The notes below the pieces were generated by a model. The model ran no database searches. It saw only the letters and a program-made list of their open reading frames with translations, and had not been told where the DNA came from. Source: Oscillatoria nigro-viridis PCC 7112 (lineage in GTDB: Bacteria; Cyanobacteriota; Cyanobacteriia; Cyanobacteriales; Microcoleaceae). Taken from it: 64,000 nt of DNA. Location of the stretch: assembly GCF_000317475.1 (NCBI RefSeq), contig NC_019729.1:3672501-3736500 (forward strand), written 5' to 3'. A program made the position numbers and the translations under genes. Each line of letters begins with the position of its first letter. The first letter of the stretch is position 1. Shown one piece after another: positions 38,047 to 45,833 of this stretch.

Positions 38047-38643
38047 TTACCACCCCAGAGCCGAATAAAACTCGCTGCCGGCCACTCGATCTGCTGCGGG
38101 TTCTGATGTTGCATCCGAGTCTGGTTGCACCCGAATTTCGGTACAAAATGTCGATGTGCTGAAACCGCCAAAGCGCTTTACGGTACTCGTCCGCATCCGC
38201 ACGTTCGGATTAGCAAACCAAAAACGCTCGATCGAACTCATCGTCTCGTATTCCGTAATCAGCAGCAGCCCATCCTCGTCATCCATCTCAAAACGGCCAG
38301 CCACCGGCACAATTTCCGCATAGCCCCGTTCGCGCAACATCAAACCCTGCCGGGGATTTTCAGGATCGGGGACGATCGCGAACACCGTAGACCCTTTATG
38401 ATTCTCATCATCCTTATCCCACGCCATCGAGCCGTGCCAAGTCACAAAAGCCCCCCCAGCAGCCCGGCTCGGATCGACTTCGTGCATCTTGCAAATCTCC
38501 GCGACTCGCGCGTCATCCGCACCCAGGGCCGTTACCTGAATATTTGAATCCCCAATCTCCGCTTGGCGGAAAGCCAGGTGGTGAGTGCTGCGCTGCGATC
38601 GCCACTCCCCAGCACTGCTCTGAAAAAACTCCATTGCATCCAT
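38047..38643 (-). CDS. cpcS: Phycobiliprotein lyase, CpcS type
   Basis: Attaches phycocyanobilin to cysteine 84-type sites of phycobiliprotein beta subunits and allophycocyanin. 198 residues with the signature start MDAMEFFQSSAGEWRSQR and the THHLAFRQAE segment that follows, a lipocalin-like barrel with GAFVTWHGSMAWDKDDENHKG, and ERFWFANPNVRMRTSTVKRFGG. The C-terminus is slightly extended. Whether it acts alone (CpcS) or with a CpcU partner cannot be told; no cpcU is in this window. It lies divergently to nblA with 227 bp between, so promoters for both are there. Confidence 0.88.
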   Translation of the reverse strand: MDAMEFFQSSAGEWRSQRSTHHLAFRQAEIGDSNIQVTALGADDARVAEICKMHEVDPSRAAGGAFVTWHGSMAWDKDDENHKGSTVFAIVPDPENPRQGLMLRERGYAEIVPVAGRFEMDDEDGLLLITEYETMSSIERFWFANPNVRMRTSTVKRFGGFSTSTFCTEIRVQPDSDATSEPAADRVAGSEFYSALGW

Positions 38644-38870
38644 ACAAACTATCTCCTTTGGCTTAGGCTTCCCGGTCTTTACGCCTTTTTATGATAGAGC
38701 TCCCCCCACTTAGATGTACTTTTGCTACACAAATTAGTCTCAAAATGTGTACTTTGGACATATTGTCAAGCGAATGTTATGATAGTTTACAATGTAGGAG
38801 ACACAAAAAATCCTGCAAAACGTCATCCCGATCCGTCTCGCAGCGATATCAGCAAACTGGAGGAGCTATT

Positions 38871-39041
38871 ATGGATATGCCTACAACCAGTCTCAGTATG
38901 GAGCAGCAGTTCAAACTGCAAGTGCTACGCGAACAAGTCAAAAGCTTAAGCCAAGACCAAGCTCAGGAATACTTGCTCGAAGTTATGCGGCAAAACATGG
39001 TCAAAGAAAACCTGTTAAAACATTGGATGAAGAATATGTGA
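38871..39041 (+). CDS. nblA: Phycobilisome degradation protein NblA
   Basis: Proteolysis adaptor of 56 residues that triggers phycobilisome breakdown under nitrogen or sulfur starvation. Sequence MDMPTTSLSMEQQFKLQVLR, then SQDQAQEYLLEVMRQNMVKENLLKHWMK; the LSMEQQFKL helix start, the DQAQEYL turn and the second helix are family hallmarks. It starts at the ATG at 38871, preceded by a strong GGAGGAG ribosome-binding site 7 bp upstream; the in-frame codons from 38691 have no domain. A hairpin terminator follows. Being next to cpcS and near cpcG, it groups antenna assembly and disassembly functions. Confidence 0.95.
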   Translation: MDMPTTSLSMEQQFKLQVLREQVKSLSQDQAQEYLLEVMRQNMVKENLLKHWMKNM

Positions 39042-39119
39042 ACTCTTCAGAATTTCTTGACAAAAATCAGTGGCTTGTATCTGCAAAAAGTACGATCGAG
39101 CTTTTAATCATAAAATCCA

Positions 39120-39182
39120 GAATCCCGCTTTCTCCAAGAAAACGGGATTCTCAATTCAGAAAAGTTTTACGCGGTTTTTTTT
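39120..39182 (+). terminator. Probable terminator of nblA
   Basis: GAATCCCG / CGGGATTC stem with inner TCT/AGA pairing (39120-39150), followed after about 24 bp by a run of eight Ts (about 39175-39182). Located 79 bp after the nblA stop. The T-run is not directly at the stem, so efficiency is uncertain. Confidence 0.55.
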
Positions 39183-39248
39183 GTCGCTACCAAACTCAGC
39201 AAATTAAATGTTTTTAGTCTCAAGCGAGAGGGACGACAGTTTGCGTAG

Positions 39249-39268
39249 CGACAGGTTGAAACCTGTCG
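39249..39268. repeat. CGACAGGTTGAAACCTGTCG palindrome
   Basis: A 20-bp perfect palindrome 5 bp beyond the pstB stop (read on the minus strand). It may form the end of the pst transcript, although no T-run follows. Confidence 0.6.
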
Positions 39269-39273
39269 GGGAC

Positions 39274-40074
39274 TCAACCAAAACGGCCGCTGACATAATC
39301 TAAAGTAGACTCTTCCTTCGGACTTTGGAAAATTACCTCAGTCTTGTCACACTCCACAAGATAGCCAAACCGCTTCCCATCGTCAGAAAGTTTAGCATTA
39401 AAAAAAGCAGTCAGGTCAGAAACCCGAGAAGCCTGCTGCATATTGTGAGTAACGATCACAATCGTATACTTCTCCTTGAGTTCCCGCATCAACTCCTCAA
39501 TCTTAATCGTAGAAATCGGGTCAAGAGAAGCGCAAGGTTCATCCATTAACACTACATCAGGATTAATCGCGATCGCCCTAGCAATACACAAACGCTGCTG
39601 CTGGCCACCCGAAAGAGAAAAACCGCTTTGCTTCAACTTATCCTTCACCTCATCCCACAAATAAGCTTGGCGGAGCGACTTCTCCACCAGCTCATCCATA
39701 TCCCCCTTATAATTGTTCACCCTCGCACCGTAGGCAATATTGTCATAAATCGACTTCGGGAAAGGATTCGGCTTTTGGAATACCATCCCAATCTTGCGGC
39801 GCACCTCTACAGCATCAATATCAGGAGCGTAAAGATTTTGACCGTAGTAATCAATTCTACCCTCTAAACGAAAACCGTTAACTAAATCGTTGAGGCGGTT
39901 AAAACACCGCAGAATTGTACTTTTACCGCAGCCAGACGGCCCTATCAAAGCAGTAATTCGATTTTTAGGAATCTCCATACAAACATTTTTAACCGCGTGA
40001 AAAGCGCCGTAAAAAATATTGATATTTTCTGTCCGTAAAATTGTTTCCGTTTGCTTGTCTAAATCCATCATCAT
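39274..40074 (-). CDS. pstB: Phosphate ABC transporter ATP-binding protein
   Basis: ATPase that drives phosphate uptake, 266 residues. Walker [11 protein letters not shown]-loop, signature [16 protein letters not shown], Walker [14 protein letters not shown] and the H-loop [21 protein letters not shown], followed by the PstB-typical tail [21 protein letters not shown]. Last gene of pstS-pstC-pstA-pstB on the minus strand; 91 bp separates it from pstA. Methionine codons at the start are repeated (MMMD), so the exact start may shift by one or two. Confidence 0.96.
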   Translation of the reverse strand: MMMDLDKQTETILRTENINIFYGAFHAVKNVCMEIPKNRITALIGPSGCGKSTILRCFNRLNDLVNGFRLEGRIDYYGQNLYAPDIDAVEVRRKIGMVFQKPNPFPKSIYDNIAYGARVNNYKGDMDELVEKSLRQAYLWDEVKDKLKQSGFSLSGGQQQRLCIARAIAINPDVVLMDEPCASLDPISTIKIEELMRELKEKYTIVIVTHNMQQASRVSDLTAFFNAKLSDDGKRFGYLVECDKTEVIFQSPKEESTLDYVSGRFG

Positions 40075-40165
40075 ACAGGTAAAAATCCTCTCAAATTTTA
40101 CTCAAGACCTGGGTTACATTCGGCCTTCACCATAAGTGCATGAATGCCTGTTTACAACTCACCCT

Positions 40166-41059
40166 TCAATACACTTTTTTGTGAGTAGCCCAGCGAGAAA
40201 GAATACTCGTCAATAAAACCATAAAGACCAAAATCAAAGATGCCGCCCAGGCCAATTCTTTCTGTGCCTTAAAAGGAACCGTTGCAAAGTTGTACACCAG
40301 AACCGAAAGACTCGGAGTTGGCTTATCAAATCCTGCAGGCCAGAAAGGCGAATTCAGCGCCGTGAAAATCAGAGGAGCAGTTTCTCCGGCAGCGCGAGCA
40401 ATTGCCAGAGTCACACCCGTTAAAATAGCCGGAATTGCCGCAGGCAAAACCACCAGCAACACTGTCTGATAATTAGAAGCACCCACACCAACCGACGCCC
40501 ATCTAATATCTTGCGGGACGATTTGTAGAGCTTCATCAGTAGTCCGCACAATCGTCGGCAACATCAGCACGGCAAGCGCCGCGCCCCCTGCAATTGCCGA
40601 AAAACCTCCCATATTTACCACGAACAAACCGTAGGCAAATACCCCGGCAATAATCGAAGGAACGCCGCTGAGGACATTAGTAGCAAAGCGTACCCAGCGA
40701 GCGACTTGGCCGCTGCTGAACTCCGACAAATAAACTGCTGCCAATACACCAAAAGGAACAGCAATTAAAGAAGCAATTCCCACCGTCATCAATGTACCGA
40801 GAATTGCATTAGCAATACCGCCTCCCGATAGTCCGGGCGGCGGTGGCAGCTTGGTAAACAAGTCTAAATTCAGGCGATTGAAACCTTGTACCGTGACATA
40901 GGAAAGAACTGCAAACAAAGGCAGCAGAGTAATGGCCAGACTAGCTCCAGCGAGTACAGTCATCCCCAGACTAAACAGCGCTTGCGGGCTGTTTTTAACC
41001 TTCTTTAAACTGCCTGTTTTCGATACCAAAGGATTCTCATTGGAGACGCTATTTGACAT
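40166..41059 (-). CDS. pstA: Phosphate ABC transporter permease PstA
   Basis: Inner-membrane permease, 297 residues, about six spans. The BPD-type permease signature GVTLAIARAAGETAPLIFTA is near the C-terminus, as in PstA, and ANAILGTLMTVGIASLIAVPFGVLAAVYLSEFS marks the family. The start at 41059 follows the pstC stop by 34 bp, as expected in the operon. Function is coupled to pstB and pstC. Confidence 0.94.
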   Translation of the reverse strand: MSNSVSNENPLVSKTGSLKKVKNSPQALFSLGMTVLAGASLAITLLPLFAVLSYVTVQGFNRLNLDLFTKLPPPPGLSGGGIANAILGTLMTVGIASLIAVPFGVLAAVYLSEFSSGQVARWVRFATNVLSGVPSIIAGVFAYGLFVVNMGGFSAIAGGAALAVLMLPTIVRTTDEALQIVPQDIRWASVGVGASNYQTVLLVVLPAAIPAILTGVTLAIARAAGETAPLIFTALNSPFWPAGFDKPTPSLSVLVYNFATVPFKAQKELAWAASLILVFMVLLTSILSRWATHKKVY

Positions 41060-41093
41060 AAACTAAAACTATGTAGGAAATGGCGGTCAACTT

Positions 41094-42065
41094 CTAGTTG
41101 TACTTCGCTCTTACTTGAGAAACAATCCACTCTGCCAAAATATTAACAATCAGCGTCAGAATAAACAGAATTAGCCCCGTGTACATCAGAGCAGCAACTT
41201 GCAATCCCGAAGCTTCCGCAAACTGATTTGCCATCAGAGAAGCAATAGTATTTGCCGGAGCTAGCACAGAAAGACTTAACTGATTGGAATTGCCAATTAA
41301 CAGAGTTGCAGCCATTGTTTCTCCCATCGCGCGACCGAGCCCGAGCATAATTCCGCCGACAATGCCGGAAAAAGCCGCCGGTACGAGCACTCTAAAAATG
41401 GTTGTCCAGCGAGTTGCTCCTAAACCTAGAGATGCTTGTCGCAATTCTGGCGGGAGACTTGCTAAAGAGTCGCGGGAGATAGCAGTAATAATGGGCAAAG
41501 TCATGATTCCCAAAATTACTCCGGCTGGCAACATTCCCGGGCCGACTGGCGGAGTGCTAAAAATCGGCAGCCATCCGAAGTTACTGTTGAGAAACTTTCC
41601 GACAGTGCTAATAATGGGAATCAATACAGCAATTCCCCACAAACCGTAGACTACGCTGGGAATGGCAGCTAAAAGTTCTACTAAAAAAACTAAAGCTGTA
41701 CGCACTGGCAGCGGCAAAAAATCTTCGCTCAAGAAGATGGCAGTCCCTACTCCTAATGGTACTGCAATTAGGAGCGCGATCGCCGAACTGACGATCGTCC
41801 CGTAAATCATCGGCAGCGCGCCGTACTCTTCTTTAACCGGATTCCAGCTACTGCCAAACAGAAAGCCCAAACCGTACTGTTGAATCGCAGGTAAAGCCCT
41901 GTAAGCAACGGTGAGGGCGATTGCCAGCAAAATTACACCAACTCCTATTCCCAAAATCCGCGTCAGCCAGATAAAGCCTTGGTCTAAGGATTTTTCTGCT
42001 TGAGAGCGCGATCGGCTCTCTGATGGAGCGCTGTGATTATCTGAAATCATAGAAAAAAAAACCAA
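41094..42065 (-). CDS. pstC: Phosphate ABC transporter permease PstC
   Basis: Inner-membrane permease, 323 residues, about six spans. Recognised from GFLFGSSWNPVKEEYGALPMIYGTI, the signature GGIMLGLGRAMGETMAATLLIGN, and its place before pstA. The N-terminal about 35 residues are polar and serine-rich. A 233-bp spacer with dispersed repeats separates it from pstS, so an internal promoter or mRNA processing is possible. Confidence 0.94.
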   Translation of the reverse strand: MVFFSMISDNHSAPSESRSRSQAEKSLDQGFIWLTRILGIGVGVILLAIALTVAYRALPAIQQYGLGFLFGSSWNPVKEEYGALPMIYGTIVSSAIALLIAVPLGVGTAIFLSEDFLPLPVRTALVFLVELLAAIPSVVYGLWGIAVLIPIISTVGKFLNSNFGWLPIFSTPPVGPGMLPAGVILGIMTLPIITAISRDSLASLPPELRQASLGLGATRWTTIFRVLVPAAFSGIVGGIMLGLGRAMGETMAATLLIGNSNQLSLSVLAPANTIASLMANQFAEASGLQVAALMYTGLILFILTLIVNILAEWIVSQVRAKYN

Positions 42066-42148
42066 ATATATAGTAGCGGAAAATAGCCTGTTTCGGAAAA
42101 AGCTAGAAGGAAGCAGAAAGAAAGACCATAAATAAAATCAAAGAGAGA

Positions 42149-42207
42149 GGGGCGGGTTTATTAATCCCCTGAGTTTTCAACAAATATTTCTGGTAAAACC
42201 CGCCCCT
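42149..42207. repeat. GGGCGGGTTTA...TAAAACCCGCCCC palindrome inside the pst operon
   Basis: GAGGGGCGGGTTTATTAATC ... TTCTGGTAAAACCCGCCCC, with the same stems as the two units at 34872-35022 but a different centre. It lies between pstS and pstC and could fold in the polycistronic RNA, protecting or shortening the pstS message. Confidence 0.75.
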
Positions 42208-42229
42208 ACAGAAATATCTCTCTTTTTTT

Positions 42230-42293
42230 CTTCCGTCTTCCGTCTTCCGTCTTCCGTCTTCCGTCTTCCGTCTTCCCTCTTCCTTCTTCCTTC
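42230..42293. repeat. Heptamer tandem repeat CTTCCGT x6 and variants
   Basis: Six perfect CTTCCGT copies (42230-42271), then CTTCCCT, CTTCCTT and CTTCCTT variants, ending 6 bp before the pstS stop codon. Confidence 0.93.
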
Positions 42294-42298
42294 AATTG

Positions 42299-43486
42299 CT
42301 ATTTGGCAACCTCAATCTTATAGTCTGGGCTGATACCGTCAGCGGCCGTGGCTACTTTTTCTTTAACGTTTTGGGGCAGAGGAACGTAGCCCAATTCGGA
42401 ACTAACTTTTTGACCTTCATTCAAGCCGTATTCAATCATGGCCTCGACGGCTTTAGCTTTGTTGGGGTCAGCCACTGTTTTGGGTACGAGCATCCAAGTG
42501 TAGCTAACTATAGGATAGGAGTCTGCCCCTTCCGGATCGGAAATGAACGCCCGGAGATTCTCCGGTAGTACCACTGCTTCAAGGGTTTTTGCCCCCGCTG
42601 CGTCGGTGTACACTACAAAATTGCCGGCTTTATTTTCCAGGGCAGCAAACTGGACATTGTTGTTCTTGGCGTAGCCGTACTCAATGTAGCCTATAGCGCC
42701 AACGGTTTGTTGAATAGAAGCCGTGACACCTTCATTCCCCTTGCCGCCAAGCTTACCGGGAGAAGGCCACTCTACTGTCTTGCCTTCCCCTACTTTTTCT
42801 TTCCATTCTGGACTGATGGCGCTGAGGTGTTTCGTGAACACTCCTGTCGTGCCACTGCCGTCAGAACGGTGTACAACTGTGATATTTTGGTCTGGCAGTT
42901 TAGCGCCTGGGTTAGCAGCAGCAATTTTGGGGTCGTTCCACTTGGTGATGTTCCCCAAGAAGATATTTGTGTAAACGTCTCTCGGCAACTTCAGTTCGGG
43001 TACGTCAGGTAGGTTGTAGCCGAGCACGATGCTACCAGCCGACATCGGCAGCATGAGCAGGCCTTTGTCCGGCGGCACCTTGGCAATTTCCTCGTCATTC
43101 ATGGCGGTGTCGCTGGCTCCAAAGTCTACTGTGCCTTTGGTAAACTGTTCGACTCCGGCGCCGCTGCCCACTGACTGATAATTGATCTGTAATTTGGGGT
43201 TGGTTGTGTTGAAATCTTGAAACCAACGCTGGTAGAGGGGGGCAGGAAATGTCGCGCCGGCACCCGTCAGGGCTACGTCTGAGGCTAGGGCGAGTTTGGT
43301 GTTTGCTGCTGTGCCGGTGGCTGCAACGGGGGATGCGCCGGGGGATGCTGCGGTGTCGCCGGGGCTGGGGCTGCTGCTTGTGGTTGTGCTGCCACCGCCG
43401 CAAGCTGCTAAACTCAGGGCGATCGCCATAGCGGAAATTGCAGTAGTCACACGGTTTGAATTAATCAAGTTGAGACGAAAAAGCAT
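42299..43486 (-). CDS. pstS: Phosphate-binding lipoprotein PstS
   Basis: Periplasmic phosphate receptor, 395 residues from the Met at 43486; the frame is open to 43582 but the earlier part has no signal peptide. Signal peptide with lipobox LAAC (Cys29), a serine/proline/alanine linker (about 30-60), then the PBP-like domain with LTGAGATFPAPLYQRWF, GSGAGVEQFTKGTVDFGASD, VVHRSDGSGTTGVFTKHL (phosphate contacts) and NEGVTASIQQTVGAIGYIEYGY. First gene of the pst operon. A candidate Pho box lies 56 bp upstream. Confidence 0.95.
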   Translation of the reverse strand: MLFRLNLINSNRVTTAISAMAIALSLAACGGGSTTTSSSPSPGDTAASPGASPVAATGTAANTKLALASDVALTGAGATFPAPLYQRWFQDFNTTNPKLQINYQSVGSGAGVEQFTKGTVDFGASDTAMNDEEIAKVPPDKGLLMLPMSAGSIVLGYNLPDVPELKLPRDVYTNIFLGNITKWNDPKIAAANPGAKLPDQNITVVHRSDGSGTTGVFTKHLSAISPEWKEKVGEGKTVEWPSPGKLGGKGNEGVTASIQQTVGAIGYIEYGYAKNNNVQFAALENKAGNFVVYTDAAGAKTLEAVVLPENLRAFISDPEGADSYPIVSYTWMLVPKTVADPNKAKAVEAMIEYGLNEGQKVSSELGYVPLPQNVKEKVATAADGISPDYKIEVAK

Positions 43487-43542
43487 AGGTATAAAAAATC
43501 TGCGATCGTTATAGGGGTGTCCCGCATCAGCATAGCGCGCAA

Positions 43543-43561
43543 AAGTAAAGATTAGGTTAAG
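43543..43561 (-). promoter_or_regulatory. Candidate Pho box upstream of pstS
   Basis: On the minus strand the sequence is CTTAACCT-AAT-CTTTACTT: two 8-bp direct repeats of the cyanobacterial Pho-box type (consensus close to CTTAACCT, with 3-bp spacing), 57-75 bp upstream of the pstS start. Known cyanobacterial SphR/PhoB sites have this layout. Only two repeats are clear; a third is not evident. Confidence 0.6.
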
Positions 43562-43579
43562 AATCTTTACACTTAATGG

Positions 43580-43973
43580 CAATTTAATATTAATTAATAT
43601 TATTAATGTTATTTATGCTCTTGACAGTCTTGACTTTATAAGGTACAGAGCGGATAAATTGGTACGGAAACCAGCATTCGATCGCCCGATCGCGAAAAAT
43701 TCCCCATTAAATTATCACAAGATCCAGGCTTGAGAACCAGAAAACCATACAATGGTGGTTATTTTGACAGTAGTGCTAGTATTAAGAATTTAAAAGCTGC
43801 GGGCATTGAAGCTGGCATCTGACAAATGCCTTCTGACGAATGCCGTTTGATGATATAGCAACCGCCCTGACGGTTAGGACGTTCTTAATTGCACAAACAT
43901 AAACGGTCGATTGCAACTTCGGTCTTCCTTCTTTCTTCTTCCTTCTTCCTTCTTTCTTCTTCCTTCTGCTATA
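43580..43973. other. 394-bp gene-free stretch with CTTCCTT-type heptamers
   Basis: Divergent promoter region of pstS and bioY. It ends with a CTTCCTT / CTTTCTT heptamer series (about 43924-43967), 7 bp before the bioY start, which also fills the place of a ribosome-binding site. No gene is supported. Confidence 0.6.
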
Positions 43974-44552
43974 ATGCCTGCTCCTATTGAATTAATCTGG
44001 GCTGTTATTGGTTTGCTCCTGACGATAGGAGGCACTTTTTTGCCTGCATCTGTCACAATTCCGATTGGGTTGTGGGACGATCGAGGACTTCAGGCGTACT
44101 CTTTAGGTGTTACGTATCAAATTGGAGCCGTCTTGCTAGTAGGCTGCATGGGGGGGAAAAATGCTGCTGCTCTCTCGCAAATTGCTTATTTGGCATTAGG
44201 ATTAACTTTGTGGCCAGTTTTTTCTCAAGGCGGCGGCATCGGCTATCTCAAAGAAGCGAGTTTTGGGTATTTGCTGGGTTTTGTGCCTGGTGCTTGGGTG
44301 TGCGGCTGGGTGGCTTTTAAGGTGGCTTCGCGGCTGGAATCTATGGCTTTTAGCTGTTTGTGCGGTTTGTTCACTGTTCACGCGATCGGCTTAATTTATC
44401 TAATTTTTACTTACTGGCTGCCTCCGGCAAAAAAAACACCTTTATTCGATGAGATTCTTAAATATTCGGTTTATCCTCTGCCGGGACAATTGGCGGTAGT
44501 TTGTGCGATCGCAGTGCTGTCATTTACTTTGCGCCGCTTGATGTTTTATTAA
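43974..44552 (+). CDS. bioY: Biotin transporter BioY family protein
   Basis: Integral membrane protein of 192 residues and about five or six spans, the substrate-binding S component of an ECF-type vitamin transporter (biotin). Begins at the ATG at 43974 (MPAPIELIWAVIGLLL); upstream codons are made from the CT-rich repeat. BioY features: YQIGAVLLVGCMGG, GGGIGYLKEASFGYLLGFVPGAW and the GLIYLIF span. No energising EcfAT genes are nearby, as is common where BioY works alone or shares a module. Confidence 0.8.
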   Translation: MPAPIELIWAVIGLLLTIGGTFLPASVTIPIGLWDDRGLQAYSLGVTYQIGAVLLVGCMGGKNAAALSQIAYLALGLTLWPVFSQGGGIGYLKEASFGYLLGFVPGAWVCGWVAFKVASRLESMAFSCLCGLFTVHAIGLIYLIFTYWLPPAKKTPLFDEILKYSVYPLPGQLAVVCAIAVLSFTLRRLMFY

Positions 44553-44603
44553 TTGCGAAGGAAGTTCGGCAACGGATTCTGTAACGGATGTAACGGATGT
44601 CAG

Positions 44604-44665
44604 GATGAAGCATGAAGGATGAAGCATGAAGGATGAAGCATGAAGGATGAAGCATGAAGCATGAG
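44604..44665. repeat. Tandem repeat GATGAAG/CATGAAG
   Basis: Four 14-bp units GATGAAGCATGAAG (44604-44659) plus a partial unit, made of two alternating heptamers. Located after bioY. Confidence 0.93.
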
Positions 44666-44701
44666 GTAACTGGTAATTGTGCAAAATAAGGTTATACTAT
44701 A

Positions 44702-44771
44702 CATTGCGAAACGGGAGAGTCCTCTCGCTGCGGCTGGGATTGCTTTACTGCACTGCATTCTGCTCGCAATG
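44702..44771. repeat. CATTGCGA...TCGCAATG palindromic repeat
   Basis: About 70 bp with CATTGCGA and TCGCAATG ends and an inner GCGGCTGGGATTGCTTTACTGCACT section. It resembles dispersed repeats common in cyanobacteria. It lies between bioY and lspA, where there is no gene. Confidence 0.65.
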
Positions 44772-44831
44772 ACAAGTGAGATTGGAGTAAATTCTCTCAT
44801 GCCCGATGCCCCATTTTCTATTGCTTAATTC

Positions 44832-45341
44832 ATGCGTTTTAAAAGAAATCCCTTGTTCTGGGTGGCTGCTGTTATCAGTTTAGTTTTAGACCACCTGACT
44901 AAGTTTTGGGTGGTACAAAATTTTGACTTGACGGTTCCTCCGCAGACGCAGGCGCTGTTACCTGGGGTGTTTCACTTCACTTATGTTGTTAATACCGGTG
45001 CGGCTTTTAGTCTGTTCAGCAATGGCGGGGCGATTTGGTTGCGCTGGCTGTCTTTGGGCGTTAGTGTCGGATTGATTGTGCTGGCTTGGTTCGGGCCGCG
45101 AATTAACCGCTGGGAACAAGCTGGCTACGGTTTGATTTTGGGGGGAGCACTGGGGAACGGGATCGATCGATTTGTTTCGGGTCACGTTGTAGATTTTATC
45201 GATTTTCGGATAATTCGGTTCCCCGTATTTAATCTAGCCGATGTGTTTATTAATGCTGGGATTATCTGTTTGCTGATTGCAACTTTTCACAGTGCACCGC
45301 CGCCGAGAAGGCAAGACGATGGCGATTCTATTTCAGACTAA
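44832..45341 (+). CDS. lspA: Lipoprotein signal peptidase
   Basis: Membrane aspartyl protease of 169 residues that removes signal peptides from prolipoproteins (for example PstS). Four hydrophobic spans, with family boxes LVLDHLTKFWVVQN, VVNTGAAFSLF, GGALGNGIDRF (Asp112) and FPVFNLADVFINAG (Asp137); the two aspartates are the catalytic pair. The C-terminal 14 residues are hydrophilic. The ATG at 44832 has no obvious Shine-Dalgarno. Confidence 0.94.
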   Translation: MRFKRNPLFWVAAVISLVLDHLTKFWVVQNFDLTVPPQTQALLPGVFHFTYVVNTGAAFSLFSNGGAIWLRWLSLGVSVGLIVLAWFGPRINRWEQAGYGLILGGALGNGIDRFVSGHVVDFIDFRIIRFPVFNLADVFINAGIICLLIATFHSAPPPRRQDDGDSISD

Positions 45342-45352
45342 CTTTCAACAAG

Positions 45353-45550
45353 TCAATCGATTTTAGATTTTAGATTTTCGATTAACCACCCACGGGCTGT
45401 ACCGTTCTCAGGTTTATCGGAGACCGAGCTTTTTTTGCCGATCCACTGATGAATCCGGCGGCTTGGCAACCAATTGCTTTCGGTCAATCGATTTTCGATT
45501 TTCGATTTTCGATTTTCGATTAACCCACCCACGGGCTGTACCGTTTGCTT
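45353..45550. repeat. Direct repeat of CAATCGATTTT...CCACCCACGGGCTGTACCGTT
   Basis: Two copies about 55-65 bp long: about 45356-45409 and about 45485-45548, each a CGATTTT-type heptamer run followed by CGATTAACC(C)ACCCACGGGC and TGTACCGTT. The second has CGATTTT x4 (45489-45516). Confidence 0.85.
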
Positions 45551-45714
45551 TCGGTCATTTTTCAGTTGTCTGTTACCAGAAGGTGTAGGTGTCAACTTAA
45601 GGTTAGAGTCATTTATGAGCTATAATTAAATTTTTTATTGCTAAGGCTAAACTTGCCCGCGCTCAAAAGCAATTTGGTCACAAACCCCTGGATTTATCCG
45701 TGGGATAAAATCCC

Positions 45715-45831
45715 AAATCTAAAATCTAAAATCTAAATTATCAAATCTAAAATCTAAAATCTAAAATCTAAATTCCCAAATCTAAAATCTAAATTCCCAA
45801 ATCTAAAATCTAAAATCTAAAATCTAAAATC
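45715..45831. repeat. Heptamer tandem repeat AAATCTA, about 15 copies
   Basis: Long run of AAATCTA heptamers with a few CCC or TTATC interruptions, ending 3 bp before the radical SAM gene start. It leaves no room for a conventional ribosome-binding site, so leader RNA of that gene is built from the repeat. Confidence 0.93.
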
Positions 45832-45833
45832 GG

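Noticed and set aside
44604..44665. Possible CRISPR-like array
   Set aside because: Repeats are contiguous heptamers without spacers, so it is a tandem repeat and not CRISPR.
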